Source: Arsenophonus apicola
GTDB lineage: Bacteria; Pseudomonadota; Gammaproteobacteria; Enterobacterales; Enterobacteriaceae
DNA: 49,653 bases
Direction: 5' to 3'
Assembly (NCBI RefSeq): GCF_020268605.1
Contig: NZ_CP084227.1
Coordinates: 1-49,653, forward strand
This document shows positions 16,163-24,001 of the stretch, piece after piece. The position numbers and the translations under genes are program-made. The notes under the pieces were generated by a model. The model was not told the DNA's origin, ran no database searches, and saw only the letters and a program-made list of their open reading frames with translations. How positions within the stretch are numbered: the first letter of the stretch is position 1; every line of letters starts with the position of its first letter.

Positions 16163-18349
16163 TTACGATCCTTTTTTTGAATGAATGCTTATATGCCTTT
16201 TGGGTGTTAAAACGCTTAAATTATCCAAATTATATACTTCACCACCATCTTTTATTGGTTTTATATGATGTATTTCATATTTTTCTCTACCTCCAACTTG
16301 TTCATTTTTAGGAGAGAATGGAGAAAGTCCATCTCGCATACCCGATTGGTTTATTCCCTTAAACTGCCCACTCAACTCCGGATCTTTAGCTACCTCTTGC
16401 CAAAAAGTCTTACGGAACTGATCGAAACTGGCAAATTCTTTACCTCTTAATTTATCAGCTATCTGGCTAGGTATTGGCGCGCCAAGTTCGTCTCCTGCTT
16501 TATCTAACCAAATTCCAGTTATTGCCTTTCCGTTACCTGTCACCACTCCAGGCAGGTAGCGAGGGTTATTAAACATCACATAAAGGGGTTGATAACCGTT
16601 TTCAAGGGGAGGCACGGTGACCAGTGTTTCGACATCAGGCGGAATAAGGTTAGGATAAACCCTGACAATAGGGTTTTTGACAGGTTGGTTGTTACCGGTG
16701 TTAAGTATCACCACCTGTTGTTTTTCAGGGTGCAGTAATGGTCCCAGTCCTTGAGTACCTGGGGCGTTAATGGGGTTGATTAATATTGTTCTTCCCTGGT
16801 TGCCCTGTTCATCAGGTAAGGTAATACCATACAGTCCGGTGGCGGGGTTAATAACGCTTTCTACTACCCAGACCCGCGCCTCCTTGCCACCCTTGCCTAT
16901 TTCTGTTTCCCAATGACCCGGCTTATAGGTTTCCAGGCTGCCGTTAAGGGAGTTCCACTCATAAATCGTATCCCCTGTGGTATTTGCCCAGCGGGGTTTT
17001 TGACTCACGCCATCATCAAGTGGGGTTTTAGCAGGGCTTGCCTGTAAACCTAAATAATCGGTCAGTAATTGTGTGGCCGGCGGCGGATAATACGGGTTAT
17101 TGGGGGACTTTATGCCTTGATTCGCGGTTAAAAGTTGGTTTAACTCATTTTTAAGTTTAGCTTCAGCAGCCGTTATACGTGCTTGCGCCTGCTGTCTGGA
17201 GGTTGTGAACGTTTGCAGTCTTGTTGTCTGTTGGCTTATTTTTTTATTAGTATCCAATAAACGTCGTCCGAGATTTTCATAAGCATCTTTGGTAATAACA
17301 ATCGCCGGCACGTTGTTAAATGAAGCTTTACTGTTTTCTCTTTTCATTACCTCAGTGGAGTAGGCGCTTATTCCTTTTCCAAGCAAAATATCAACGAGAG
17401 ATTTATCTTTAATGGCAATTATTCGCTGTGTCTTTGAAAGCTGTTGGGATGATTGTTGATAGGTTAATGGGTATTTTGCGGGATTAGATAACGTCCTACC
17501 TTCTGGTGTTGCTTTAAGTCGGTTTAGTGCTGCAAGTTCAGTTTGATATTGTCTGTTAATCGTATCTAGCGACTGATTGGCAATTGCTAACCCTTTTTGC
17601 GCCTGCTCGATAGTGTTTTGACTGCGCGCGCCATACATAACATACACCGGCTCCATGTTTGCTGCTTCTGGATAAACTAAAATAGCATCCTGAAAAGGGA
17701 TGGCGCCTGATGCAGAAATTTGGGTGGCGTCTGAAAACGGTGAGCGAACAGAAACGGGCGTCCGAGGTAAGGAAGATACTAAAGGTGGCTGCCCCTCCAG
17801 TGAAGATGTTATAGAGGGCGCGGTCACAACCTGAATGCTTGCGGATTGGGCATTCGTCTTTGGCAGAGAATGAACATATAATCCGCTGGCAGCATCTTTT
17901 ACCGCTGAGATGACTTTAACCGGGGTAGCATTCTGCGGTCTCACTGCCATCACCTCAACCTTATCATTGGACATCACAAGACGACCCCTTACCGGTAAGG
18001 CGATTTCACCGGTGGTGGTGGCCTGGTGAAGTTGTTGTTTATCGTTAAGGCCAATTGTTTTTGCAGGGATAGAAAGAGAAAGGAACTGGTCAAGGGTTTT
18101 GCCTTGTGCTAAATCACTGCCTTCTCCCGCTTTAGGTGGATAAAGAATAGAGGCTACCACAAACCCTCTTGATACCGCCATCGCGGCAGTGTCCGCTGCC
18201 GCACTTAATGGCGCAAGGTTAGCTGCTGCACTTGATAACAGACGAGAAGCCGATGCGTTAAGCGTATTTATCGCATTAGTAAATTGGTTGAGTAACGAAA
18301 CGCCTGAAGGGTTGGTCAATACCAAACTGCCGGCACCAGCAGAAGACAA
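16163..18349 (-). CDS. S-type pyocin/colicin E9-like bacteriocin with HNH DNase domain
   Basis: About 728 residues from a TTG codon; the true start is unclear because no ATG exists in this frame downstream of the stop at 18401. An N-terminal Ala/Ser/Leu-rich region (SSAGAGSLVLTN..) is followed by the S-type pyocin core, a coiled-coil stretch (about 245-420) and a Pro-rich linker. The C-terminal nuclease domain has GITGIWLDKAGDELGAPIP-like sequence, FDQFRKTFW, GGREKYEIHHIKPIKDGGE and LTPKRHISIH; the paired His and the distal HxxxH form the HNH metal site. It would cut target-cell DNA after uptake. The DNase immunity gene follows by 2 bp. The preceding 440 bp hold a broken gene. Confidence 0.9.
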   Translation of the reverse strand: MSSAGAGSLVLTNPSGVSLLNQFTNAINTLNASASRLLSSAAANLAPLSAAADTAAMAVSRGFVVASILYPPKAGEGSDLAQGKTLDQFLSLSIPAKTIGLNDKQQLHQATTTGEIALPVRGRLVMSNDKVEVMAVRPQNATPVKVISAVKDAASGLYVHSLPKTNAQSASIQVVTAPSITSSLEGQPPLVSSLPRTPVSVRSPFSDATQISASGAIPFQDAILVYPEAANMEPVYVMYGARSQNTIEQAQKGLAIANQSLDTINRQYQTELAALNRLKATPEGRTLSNPAKYPLTYQQSSQQLSKTQRIIAIKDKSLVDILLGKGISAYSTEVMKRENSKASFNNVPAIVITKDAYENLGRRLLDTNKKISQQTTRLQTFTTSRQQAQARITAAEAKLKNELNQLLTANQGIKSPNNPYYPPPATQLLTDYLGLQASPAKTPLDDGVSQKPRWANTTGDTIYEWNSLNGSLETYKPGHWETEIGKGGKEARVWVVESVINPATGLYGITLPDEQGNQGRTILINPINAPGTQGLGPLLHPEKQQVVILNTGNNQPVKNPIVRVYPNLIPPDVETLVTVPPLENGYQPLYVMFNNPRYLPGVVTGNGKAITGIWLDKAGDELGAPIPSQIADKLRGKEFASFDQFRKTFWQEVAKDPELSGQFKGINQSGMRDGLSPFSPKNEQVGGREKYEIHHIKPIKDGGEVYNLDNLSVLTPKRHISIHSKKGS
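16569..18113. repeat. 1.5-kb direct repeat: shared bacteriocin core, copy 2
   Basis: The copy inside the full-length DNase bacteriocin gene; see 14180-15724. Both boundaries are sharp. On the toxin side the proteins part after LYVMF; on the N-terminal side they part just before LAQGK. Confidence 0.9.
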
Positions 18350-18384
18350 AACCGGTGCTATTTGAGCTGAGTTACCGATGATGG

Positions 18385-18824
18385 CTAATGAATTAGACTT
18401 TTAAGTAAAGTGCGGGCATGATTTTCTTCTTCATTTAACTTCCCTTCATGAAAGCTTCTTGTTTTATAGCATAATCAAACGCGGGATTACCAAATGTTGG
18501 ATATAAATTTTCCAGACTGGAAAAACCGCTTAACGGATTTAAGGGGTTACCGGCGATGCCCTTACCACGATAACGTCATCCGCCCCCGTTTTACTCTTTT
18601 TTTCTGATTATCGACTGTACTGAGTATTCTTTCTTTTGCCGCTGCTGATGCAATAAATAATCAGGCTGAAACCCGGTATTCCCTCTGCTTTCTTCATCGG
18701 ATTTTTCTGGGGCTACTTCATAAGATGAGGGGGTGTTAGCAGGATTATTCTCATCCTTTTCTGTTTTGTTTTTGTCTTCATTTAAATAGGATGGATAACT
18801 AATCGGCGTGTGGGTTATTTTCAT
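18385..18824 (-). pseudogene. Frameshifted gene immediately upstream of the bacteriocin
   Basis: An ATG at 18824 opens a 77-codon frame (MKITHTPISYPSYLNEDKNK.. to SIIRKKE) that stops early. Protein-like sequence continues in other frames: SKTGADDVIVV, then GKGIAGNPLNPLSGFSSLEN and NPAFDYAIKQEAF, then GKLNEEENHARTLLKSLIH ending at TAG 18385. At least three frame changes are needed to join them, giving about 150 residues. The last segment overlaps the likely 5' end of the bacteriocin reading frame, so the genes were probably coupled. I do not recognise the product. Confidence 0.6.
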
Positions 18825-18881
18825 TATTATTTAATCTGTTACTGCTTTGAGAAACATAATAAAAATCTTATAACACAAGTT

Positions 18882-19544
18882 TTACAGGAAGAACCAGTAA
18901 TTTAAAGTAACATCGCTATTTAGCGCATAAAACGCGACCACTGAACACAAAAACGGAGCAAAGGGAAGGTAGCGAAAGTCGTCATCCTGCTGCCACCGTT
19001 TTGGATACCTTAATCTTCTAACCAGTAAAACAAACCCTGCCAAAAAGACGGCGCCTATAATGACCCAAAGGACAATAGTCAAGGAAAGCCACACCCCCAA
19101 TCCCGCCATCAGGTAGATATCACCCAAGCCAAACTTTGCGTGGCCATCTTGACGAAAAGTAAGGGTTCGCAGTCCCCACAGCATACCAAAAACACTTAAC
19201 GCCGACAGTAGGGCGAGTAATACAGTCTCTTGGTATAACAGAAAACGAAAGCTGATGCCGATTAACCCAAACGCCAGCGTGAAACAGCGAGGTAGACAAC
19301 GACTCGCCGCATCCAGATAGAAAAATAAGGCCAAAAACGCGTAAAATATTAACGAAAACAGGGTATGCGTTATAGTGGGACAACCGAGTGCAGACATAAA
19401 AGACAGTAGCGTAAAAACACCCCCTATCACCGGAAGGAAATTACCGAGGGTTGAAAGGGGTTGCTCCTGATATTTGTCGAGAAAGTGTTTTGCGGTGACA
19501 ACGGCTGCGCCTTGCAGTAAAATACTTAAAAGAAGGAGTGACAT
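18882..19544 (-). CDS. pilU: Prepilin peptidase, PilU-like (A24 aspartic protease)
   Basis: About 220 residues and several hydrophobic helices. The two catalytic aspartates of GxGD proteases are visible: FYLDAASRCLPRCFTLAFG and HAKFGLGDIYLMAGLG. It lacks the N-terminal Cys zinc domain and methylase part, as is usual for plasmid PilU. It cuts the leaders of PilS and PilV at the inner membrane. ATG 19544 is chosen; a GTG one codon up is possible. A copy of its 3' end lies at 12603-12745 on the other side of the bacteriocin island. Confidence 0.9.
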   Translation of the reverse strand: MSLLLLSILLQGAAVVTAKHFLDKYQEQPLSTLGNFLPVIGGVFTLLSFMSALGCPTITHTLFSLIFYAFLALFFYLDAASRCLPRCFTLAFGLIGISFRFLLYQETVLLALLSALSVFGMLWGLRTLTFRQDGHAKFGLGDIYLMAGLGVWLSLTIVLWVIIGAVFLAGFVLLVRRLRYPKRWQQDDDFRYLPFAPFLCSVVAFYALNSDVTLNYWFFL

Positions 19545-19603
19545 CACTGAAAATACCTTAGTAAATCAAAATTGATTAAACGAATTCACGCGGAGTTGAC
19601 GCC

Positions 19604-19789
19604 TTGAAAAGGTTGACATTAGCAACTTATTTAAGTTTGTTCCTTTCAGGAAATGTTATTGCTTGTAATGACGGATTTACCTATGAGGAAGAAAAAAATA
19701 TTTGTATTAGTAATACCCTTCCAAATATAACATATAAACCAACCGACCAATGGGTCTTCGAGAAAATAGGATTGGTGATTTGCAACTGA
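19604..19789 (+). CDS. Possible small exported protein, opposite strand to pil genes
   Basis: 61 residues from a TTG start with a signal-like N-terminus (MKRLTLATYLSLFLSGNVIA then CNDGF) and three Cys in the remainder. A CGGAG element precedes the start. It lies between pilU and pilT on the other strand. No family recognised. The non-ATG start and short length keep confidence low. Confidence 0.3.
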   Translation: MKRLTLATYLSLFLSGNVIACNDGFTYEEEKNICISNTLPNITYKPTDQWVFEKIGLVICN

Positions 19790-19812
19790 ATTAATAGAAA
19801 AATACATAATTT

Positions 19813-20259
19813 TCAGTGCTGAACATACCTTTGGTAAATCAATTTGGCATAGCGTAGACGTTTGTGTTGGCTTCGTGGGTGAAAGCCGGCATTGTATGAG
19901 CCAAGACAGTTCCAGTTAACCCCACATCGTTGAAGATGTTGTGCCAGTATCCACGCGCCAATTTTCACGTTAAGACAAGGTTTGCTGAGCAAATCCTGAT
20001 AGTCTGTGATGATGCCCAGCTTTTTAAGCTTTGGGATATGCACCGAATTCACCTGCATTAGCCCGTAATCCACGCTCAATACACGTCCCTGCTTGTCGCG
20101 ATTGTGATTGACAGCTTTCGCAGACAGACTGCTTTCCTGCTGGGCAATCACCTTGAGCAGTTTTGGGTCAATTTGATATAACGCGCCTGCTTCATTAAAA
20201 CAAAATGCCTGTGCCGTCCTGCTTAAACATATTGCAAGCCAAAAGGTCATCATTTTCAC
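19813..20259 (-). CDS. pilT: Lytic transglycosylase, PilT/VirB1-like
   Basis: About 148 residues from GTG 20259, preferred over an upstream ATG because GGGAG lies 8 bp before it and a signal peptide follows (MMTFWLAICLSRTAQA). The SLT fold is clear: IAQQESSLSAKAVNHN with the catalytic Glu, DYGLMQVNSVHIPKL, and CLGSYNAGF. It cuts peptidoglycan to let the pilus or channel through. In R64 the gene of this position is named pilT; it is not the twitching ATPase of the same name. It lies between pilS and pilU. Confidence 0.9.
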   Translation of the reverse strand: MKMMTFWLAICLSRTAQAFCFNEAGALYQIDPKLLKVIAQQESSLSAKAVNHNRDKQGRVLSVDYGLMQVNSVHIPKLKKLGIITDYQDLLSKPCLNVKIGAWILAQHLQRCGVNWNCLGSYNAGFHPRSQHKRLRYAKLIYQRYVQH

Positions 20260-20344
20260 GATATCTACTCCCTGAATGCAGAAAAAGTAACCCCACCCCT
20301 TCTGCATTAAAAGGCGTTAAAAAGTTTAAAAGAGGAAGATTGCG

Positions 20345-20923
20345 TTAATTATTCGATTTAAAAATGAGGGTATTGACGCCGTTTGAGCCATTATCGGGTT
20401 TGCACTGGGTGGCGGCTTTCTCTGCGGTCACCACGCCAACATTGTTGCTGCCAGAGATAGAGACCTCGTTTAACAGTGTGCTGCTACTGAGTTTTGTTGC
20501 CATCACGCTACACGCTTCTTGTGGCACATTCTTGTAGGTGATGGAGAATCCTTTATTGTTCTGTGAACCTTGCACCTTTTCAGGCGCAACAATCACCTCA
20601 CCGCCCCAGCCGTTCGTCATTTTGGCATCCCCTTTTGATTTCTCCCCGTTTATCGTCATCCCAGAAGGGACGCCACCAAACTGAATCAATGTTCCTGTCA
20701 TTTTAACCCCACTGGTAAAGGCATACTCCCCTTTGGTTTTTAACATCCCGCGCGTTTGGGTCGCTAATGACTGCACATTGGCAATTTCGTCATTCAACGT
20801 GCTTTTGTTAAACATCTTGGATACCGCGCCAACTGCAAGGACAATAATCACCGCGAGTACCGCCAGTCCACCTAAAATCTCCAACGTCACAAAGCCGCGA
20901 TGAATATTTCTTTTATTGTTCAT
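20345..20923 (-). CDS. pilS: Type IVb major pilin, PilS-like
   Basis: 192 residues with a prepilin leader cut in HRG|FVTLEILGGLAVLAVIIV, followed by the long N-terminal helix. The C-terminal half has the two spaced Cys (QEACSVMATKL and ATQCKPDNGS) that form the type IVb D-region disulphide. It is the main shaft subunit, cut by PilU. The upstream gene, pilR, survives only as a 3' fragment. Confidence 0.9.
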   Translation of the reverse strand: MNNKRNIHRGFVTLEILGGLAVLAVIIVLAVGAVSKMFNKSTLNDEIANVQSLATQTRGMLKTKGEYAFTSGVKMTGTLIQFGGVPSGMTINGEKSKGDAKMTNGWGGEVIVAPEKVQGSQNNKGFSITYKNVPQEACSVMATKLSSSTLLNEVSISGSNNVGVVTAEKAATQCKPDNGSNGVNTLIFKSNN

Positions 20924-20958
20924 AATTACCTCAAAATAGTAAAATAGAATTGATATTG

Positions 20959-21034
20959 TTAATGCATCTGGTTAACCAGCGTGCTCAGGTCATTGCTGGC
21001 AAAAACCATCAGCGCCATAAACCCAAACACCATC
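20959..21034 (-). pseudogene. pilR: 3' end of pilR (pilus inner-membrane platform protein), cut by the IS
   Basis: Only the last 24-25 codons remain (MVFGFMALMVFASNDLS.. ending VNQMH and TAA). They form a hydrophobic helix with a short polar tail, as at the C-terminus of GspF/PilR proteins. Position directly before pilS fits the R64 order pilQ-pilR-pilS. The IS200/IS605 copy starts immediately beyond, after the target TTAAC at 21035-21039. Confidence 0.6.
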
Positions 21035-21110
21035 TTAACCTCCAAAGGGTACTCCCACCGACATAAGGTGGGAGGGGAATTTGGTCGGGCTTGAAAAGCC
21101 CGAAGAATGA

Positions 21111-21515
21111 TCAGCCACGCTGATTTTGAATGTATTGCTTAACAACTTCCAGCGGTGCTCCCCCGCACGAACCTGCAAAGTATGATCGAGACCACAACAC
21201 TGGCTTGCCGTAAGCCCCACGCAAGTCTAGAAACTCATTACGCAGACGACGAGACGTTACCGCTTTCAGCGAGTTTACTAGTACTGACAACTGCACTGTG
21301 GGCGGGTACTCGATCAGCATATGAACGTGATCGGACTCTCCGTTACTTTCCTTTAAATCAGCCCCAAAGTCGCGACACACTTCACCTGCATACTGATGAA
21401 ATGCTTTGTAGTGCAAGCCACTGAGTACTTTCTTTCGGTACTTAGTCACAAAGACAAGGTGAACATGTAAAAGAAACGCTGCATGTCTTGAACGGTTGAT
21501 TTTATATTTTTGCAT
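21111..21515 (-). CDS. tnpA: IS200/IS605 Y1 transposase TnpA, copy 1
   Basis: 134 residues. The HUH motif is HVHMLIEYPP and the catalytic tyrosine lies in VVKQYIQNQRG. The N-terminal LHVHLVFVTKYRKKVLSG is typical. It cuts and joins single-stranded DNA at the subterminal hairpins. The frame is intact and identical to copy 3, so it could drive transposition of all copies. Confidence 0.95.
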   Translation of the reverse strand: MQKYKINRSRHAAFLLHVHLVFVTKYRKKVLSGLHYKAFHQYAGEVCRDFGADLKESNGESDHVHMLIEYPPTVQLSVLVNSLKAVTSRRLRNEFLDLRGAYGKPVLWSRSYFAGSCGGAPLEVVKQYIQNQRG

Positions 21516-21573
21516 TGAAATTAACCGGATATACGGTAAGATAGTGAGATAATTTACTACACACTGAGTAATA

Positions 21574-22798
21574 ATGCTAATTCTAAAAGCCTACAAATTC
21601 AGACTCGAACCAACCGAAAAACAGTCGCAACGTTTGCGGCAGTTGTGCGGATGCGCTCGTTTTATCTGGAATTACGGGCTAGCAGAGACGCAACGCATTA
21701 TTGAATCCGGCGGTAAACTACCGTCAGCGTTTGAACTAAATCGGATGCTCACAGAATGGAAAAAAAGCCGGAACATTCCTTTTTGCAAGAAGCCTACACG
21801 GATAATCTTCAGCAGAAACTCAAAGATCTGCACGGGGCATGGAAACGCTGCTTTGATAAAAACTGGCAGCAAAAGCTCCTGTATTTAAAAGGAAAAATGA
21901 CGGGCGTGATTCAGTTCGTTTTGTTAATTTTGATAAATATTGTCAGCTCGATAATGGCAGAGTGAGATTACCGTCAGGTTTGGTATGGGTAAAGTTCCGG
22001 CAGTCGCAAAAGCTGTACGGTAAGATTAAAAACGCAACCGTTAGCCAACATGCGGGACACTGGTATATATCGTTTCAGGTCGAACTGGAAATGGACATTC
22101 AGCCTCATTCGTCAGCAACAATGATTGGTTTGGATGCAGGTGTAACCAGACTCGCCACGCTGTCAGACGGCACAGTGTTTGAACCTGTAAACAGTTTTAA
22201 AACCAACCAAAAAAAGCTGGCGAAATTCCAGCGTCAGTTAAGCTGTAAAGTTAAATTCAGCAATAACTGGAAAAAACAGAAGCGAAAAATCCAACGTCTC
22301 CACTCGCATATAACCAATATCCGCAAAGACTACCTTCACAAAGTCACCAGTGAAATCAGCAAAAACCACGCGATGATCGTCATTGAGGACTTAAAGGTCA
22401 GTAACATGTCGAAATCGGCAAAAGGTACACAAGAGCAGCACGGACGGAATGTCAGGGCAAAATCAGGACTTAACCGTTCGATACTGGATCAGGGTTGGTA
22501 TGAAATGCGCCGTCAGCTTGAGTACAAGCAGCTATGGCGCGGTGGTCAGGTATTAGCTGTGCCTCCGGCATATACAAGTCAACGGTGTGCATGTTGTGGT
22601 CATACAGCGAAAGAAAATCGTCAATCACAAAGTAGATTCGAGTGCCTTGAGTGCGGGTATACAGAGAACGCAGATATCAACGGAGCTCGTAACATTTTAG
22701 CGGCAGGACATGCCGTGTTAGCCTGTGAAGTGAACGGTGCAGTAATGCCGTCAGCAGCAGGAACCAGGCTTCTGAGCGATCAGATAGTCTCCGACTAA
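21574..22798 (+). pseudogene. tnpB: TnpB (RNA-guided nuclease family), frameshifted, copy 1
   Basis: About 408 codons in three frames. Recognisable parts are MLILKAYKFRLEPTEKQ, the RuvC Asp motif TMIGLDAGVTRLATL, the Glu motif MIVIEDLKVSN and the zinc ribbon CACCGHT..CLECGYTENAD with the last catalytic Asp. The frame breaks at an A7 run (21760-21766) and an A5 run (21858-21862); one extra A in each restores the frame. Copy 3 has the longer runs (A8 and A6) at both positions. TnpB uses an RNA from the right end as guide and the target 5-mer as TAM. Whether this copy is truly broken is doubtful. Confidence 0.85.
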
Positions 22799-22850
22799 CG
22801 GGAATCCCCCTCCTGAGTCACGAAGTGTGAAGGTGGGGGAGGATGTCAAC

Positions 22851-23108
22851 ATTGAAAAAGCGGTAAAAGAAAAATACCGTCTATTCATTTCCGGTGAAAT
22901 CAGCGCAACGGAATTTCTGGCTTGTATCGGCGAACTGGCGGTTGGTTGGTCAATTGAGGCATTTGATACACAAGGTTTTGGGGCGTGGCCTTTGCATTCT
23001 GAAAGCACAAAAGCGCAGTTGAAAAGGAAAGGTGTCATTGAAGCAAGACTACTACAAGATACAGGCGCACTCAAAAAATCGATAACCTATCAGGTGGTGA
23101 AAAAATGA
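22851..23108 (+). pseudogene. Phage head-tail/virion morphogenesis gene, 5' end cut by the IS
   Basis: About 85 codons remain, from IEKAVKEKYRLF to YQVVKK. The C-terminal segment RKGVIEARLLQDTGALKKSI resembles phage virion-morphogenesis (gp10-like) tail-joining proteins, with their LLDTG.L..SI motif. The reading frame opens straight out of the IS right end. A ten-codon piece beside IS copy 2 (33192-33221) would continue it in frame. It overlaps the next gene by ATGA. Confidence 0.6.
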
Positions 23109-23488
23109 GACTGCCCAATATGGCAAGAACCATACGCCGATTTTCGCAACCGTTAACCTTCATCACGGAAGTGATTACTACGAAAGATTTTAAGCCGGAT
23201 TTTGCGGTGACACGAAAATCGATTGAAGGCGTAATCAGCAGTTTGCCGGATGAAGCGATTAACAAGGATAGTCTGGACTGGTCACTGACGTATTACACGG
23301 TGCATGTGCAGCCACAATATGCGGATCTGCTCGGTGTTTACTTGGAGTACAAAGGAAAAACATTCAAATCGATTAACCGCAAAGACTATAGCGACTATGG
23401 CTATGTACGCTATGTCTTTGAGGAAGTGAAGGATAGTGAGATCACTTGTCGTCTCTTGAAAGACTCGCCCCTAAACTCTGCATCTTAG
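23105..23488 (+). CDS. Phage structural protein of unknown role (probable tail or connector protein)
   Basis: 127 residues, starting at the ATGA overlap with the previous gene. Visible sequence includes RFSQPLTFITEVITTKD and YTVHVQPQYADLLGVYLEYK, then KSINRKDYSDYGYVRYVFEE, a beta-rich pattern seen in small neck or tail-completion proteins. Position between the gp10-like gene and the tail terminator supports this. The last 47 bp overlap the convergent HTH gene. No specific family recognised. Confidence 0.65.
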   Translation: MRLPNMARTIRRFSQPLTFITEVITTKDFKPDFAVTRKSIEGVISSLPDEAINKDSLDWSLTYYTVHVQPQYADLLGVYLEYKGKTFKSINRKDYSDYGYVRYVFEEVKDSEITCRLLKDSPLNSAS

Positions 23489-23717
23489 TCAATATTTTAT
23501 TAAGTTCATCTTCATTCAAAGCGAGTTGAGCAGCAACAAAAAATAAAATATGTTGATTCATTGTTCTTGGTTTTTCGCCACCCGTGTATTTACGCCACTG
23601 ATTAGCACCGGATAGCCCACACAATTCAGCCATTTGATTTCCCGTAAAGCTCATCTTGTTTTTGAGTTTTTTTAAATCTTCTGTGGTTGGTGGCGTGTAT
23701 TTTTTGATGATTCGCAT
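23442..23717 (-). CDS. XRE-like helix-turn-helix protein in the phage tail block
   Basis: 91 residues from ATG 23717 (MRIIKKYTPPTTEDLKKL). The HTH is KNKMSFTGNQMAELCGLSGANQWRKYTGG, close to Cro/C1-type folds. It runs against the tail genes and overlaps the end of the upstream structural gene. With the 60-residue membrane protein just upstream it forms a two-gene cassette, like a phage 'moron'. Its targets are unknown. Confidence 0.75.
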   Translation of the reverse strand: MRIIKKYTPPTTEDLKKLKNKMSFTGNQMAELCGLSGANQWRKYTGGEKPRTMNQHILFFVAAQLALNEDELNKILTKMQSLGASLSRDDK

Positions 23718-23745
23718 AATGAAATGCCCTGTTAAGGGCATCCTT

Positions 23746-23928
23746 CTAAATAAATTTAATAATAATTGCGGTAATACCCGCCACAGCAGCAACTAAGCTG
23801 GCAGAAACTGCGATTGGATACCAAATAGTTTCTTTGTTTATTTTTGACGTTTCAGCCATTAGTTTACTAATTTCTGCTCTTATTTTTTCGATTTCGACAT
23901 CGTGCAAGGCTTTTACTTTTTCACTCAT
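23746..23928 (-). CDS. Small coiled-coil membrane protein in the phage tail block
   Basis: 60 residues: an N-terminal charged helix with heptad pattern (KALHDVEIEKIRAEISKLMA) then a C-terminal membrane helix (YPIAVSASLVAAVAGITAI). A strong RBS (AGGAGGAAAT) precedes the ATG. It is the first gene of the antisense cassette and ends 28 bp before the HTH gene. A role in superinfection exclusion is possible but not shown. Confidence 0.65.
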   Translation of the reverse strand: MSEKVKALHDVEIEKIRAEISKLMAETSKINKETIWYPIAVSASLVAAVAGITAIIIKFI

Positions 23929-24001
23929 ATTTCCTCCTGTCAGGGATGTTAGCTGCGGGTTTCCGCTACCTGTAATTACATTACAGCGCCAAAGGGGCTA
24001 T

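Larger units (their letters stand above)
21040..22850 (+). mobile_element. IS200/IS605-family insertion sequence, copy 1 (1811 bp)
   Basis: Divergent tnpA and tnpB bounded by subterminal hairpins: left end CTCCCACC-gacataa-GGTGGGAG (21052-21074) and a right-end hairpin with CCCCC..GGGGG arms near 22805-22839. The left end follows TTAAC and the right end finishes GTCAAC, the paired 5-mers expected for single-strand transposition without target duplication. The left flank is pilR and the right flank is a phage gene, so the element marks a rearrangement junction. It has the same length as copy 3. Confidence 0.92.

Noticed and set aside
22827..22850. Start of the gp10-like gene inside the IS (MKVGEDVN)
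   Set aside because: These codons are IS right-end sequence, so this is a chance fusion frame; the phage part starts at 22851.
23834..24001. Longer start for the tail terminator gene
   Set aside because: The extra 56 codons are antisense to a strong-RBS small gene and have no phage-like sequence or RBS.
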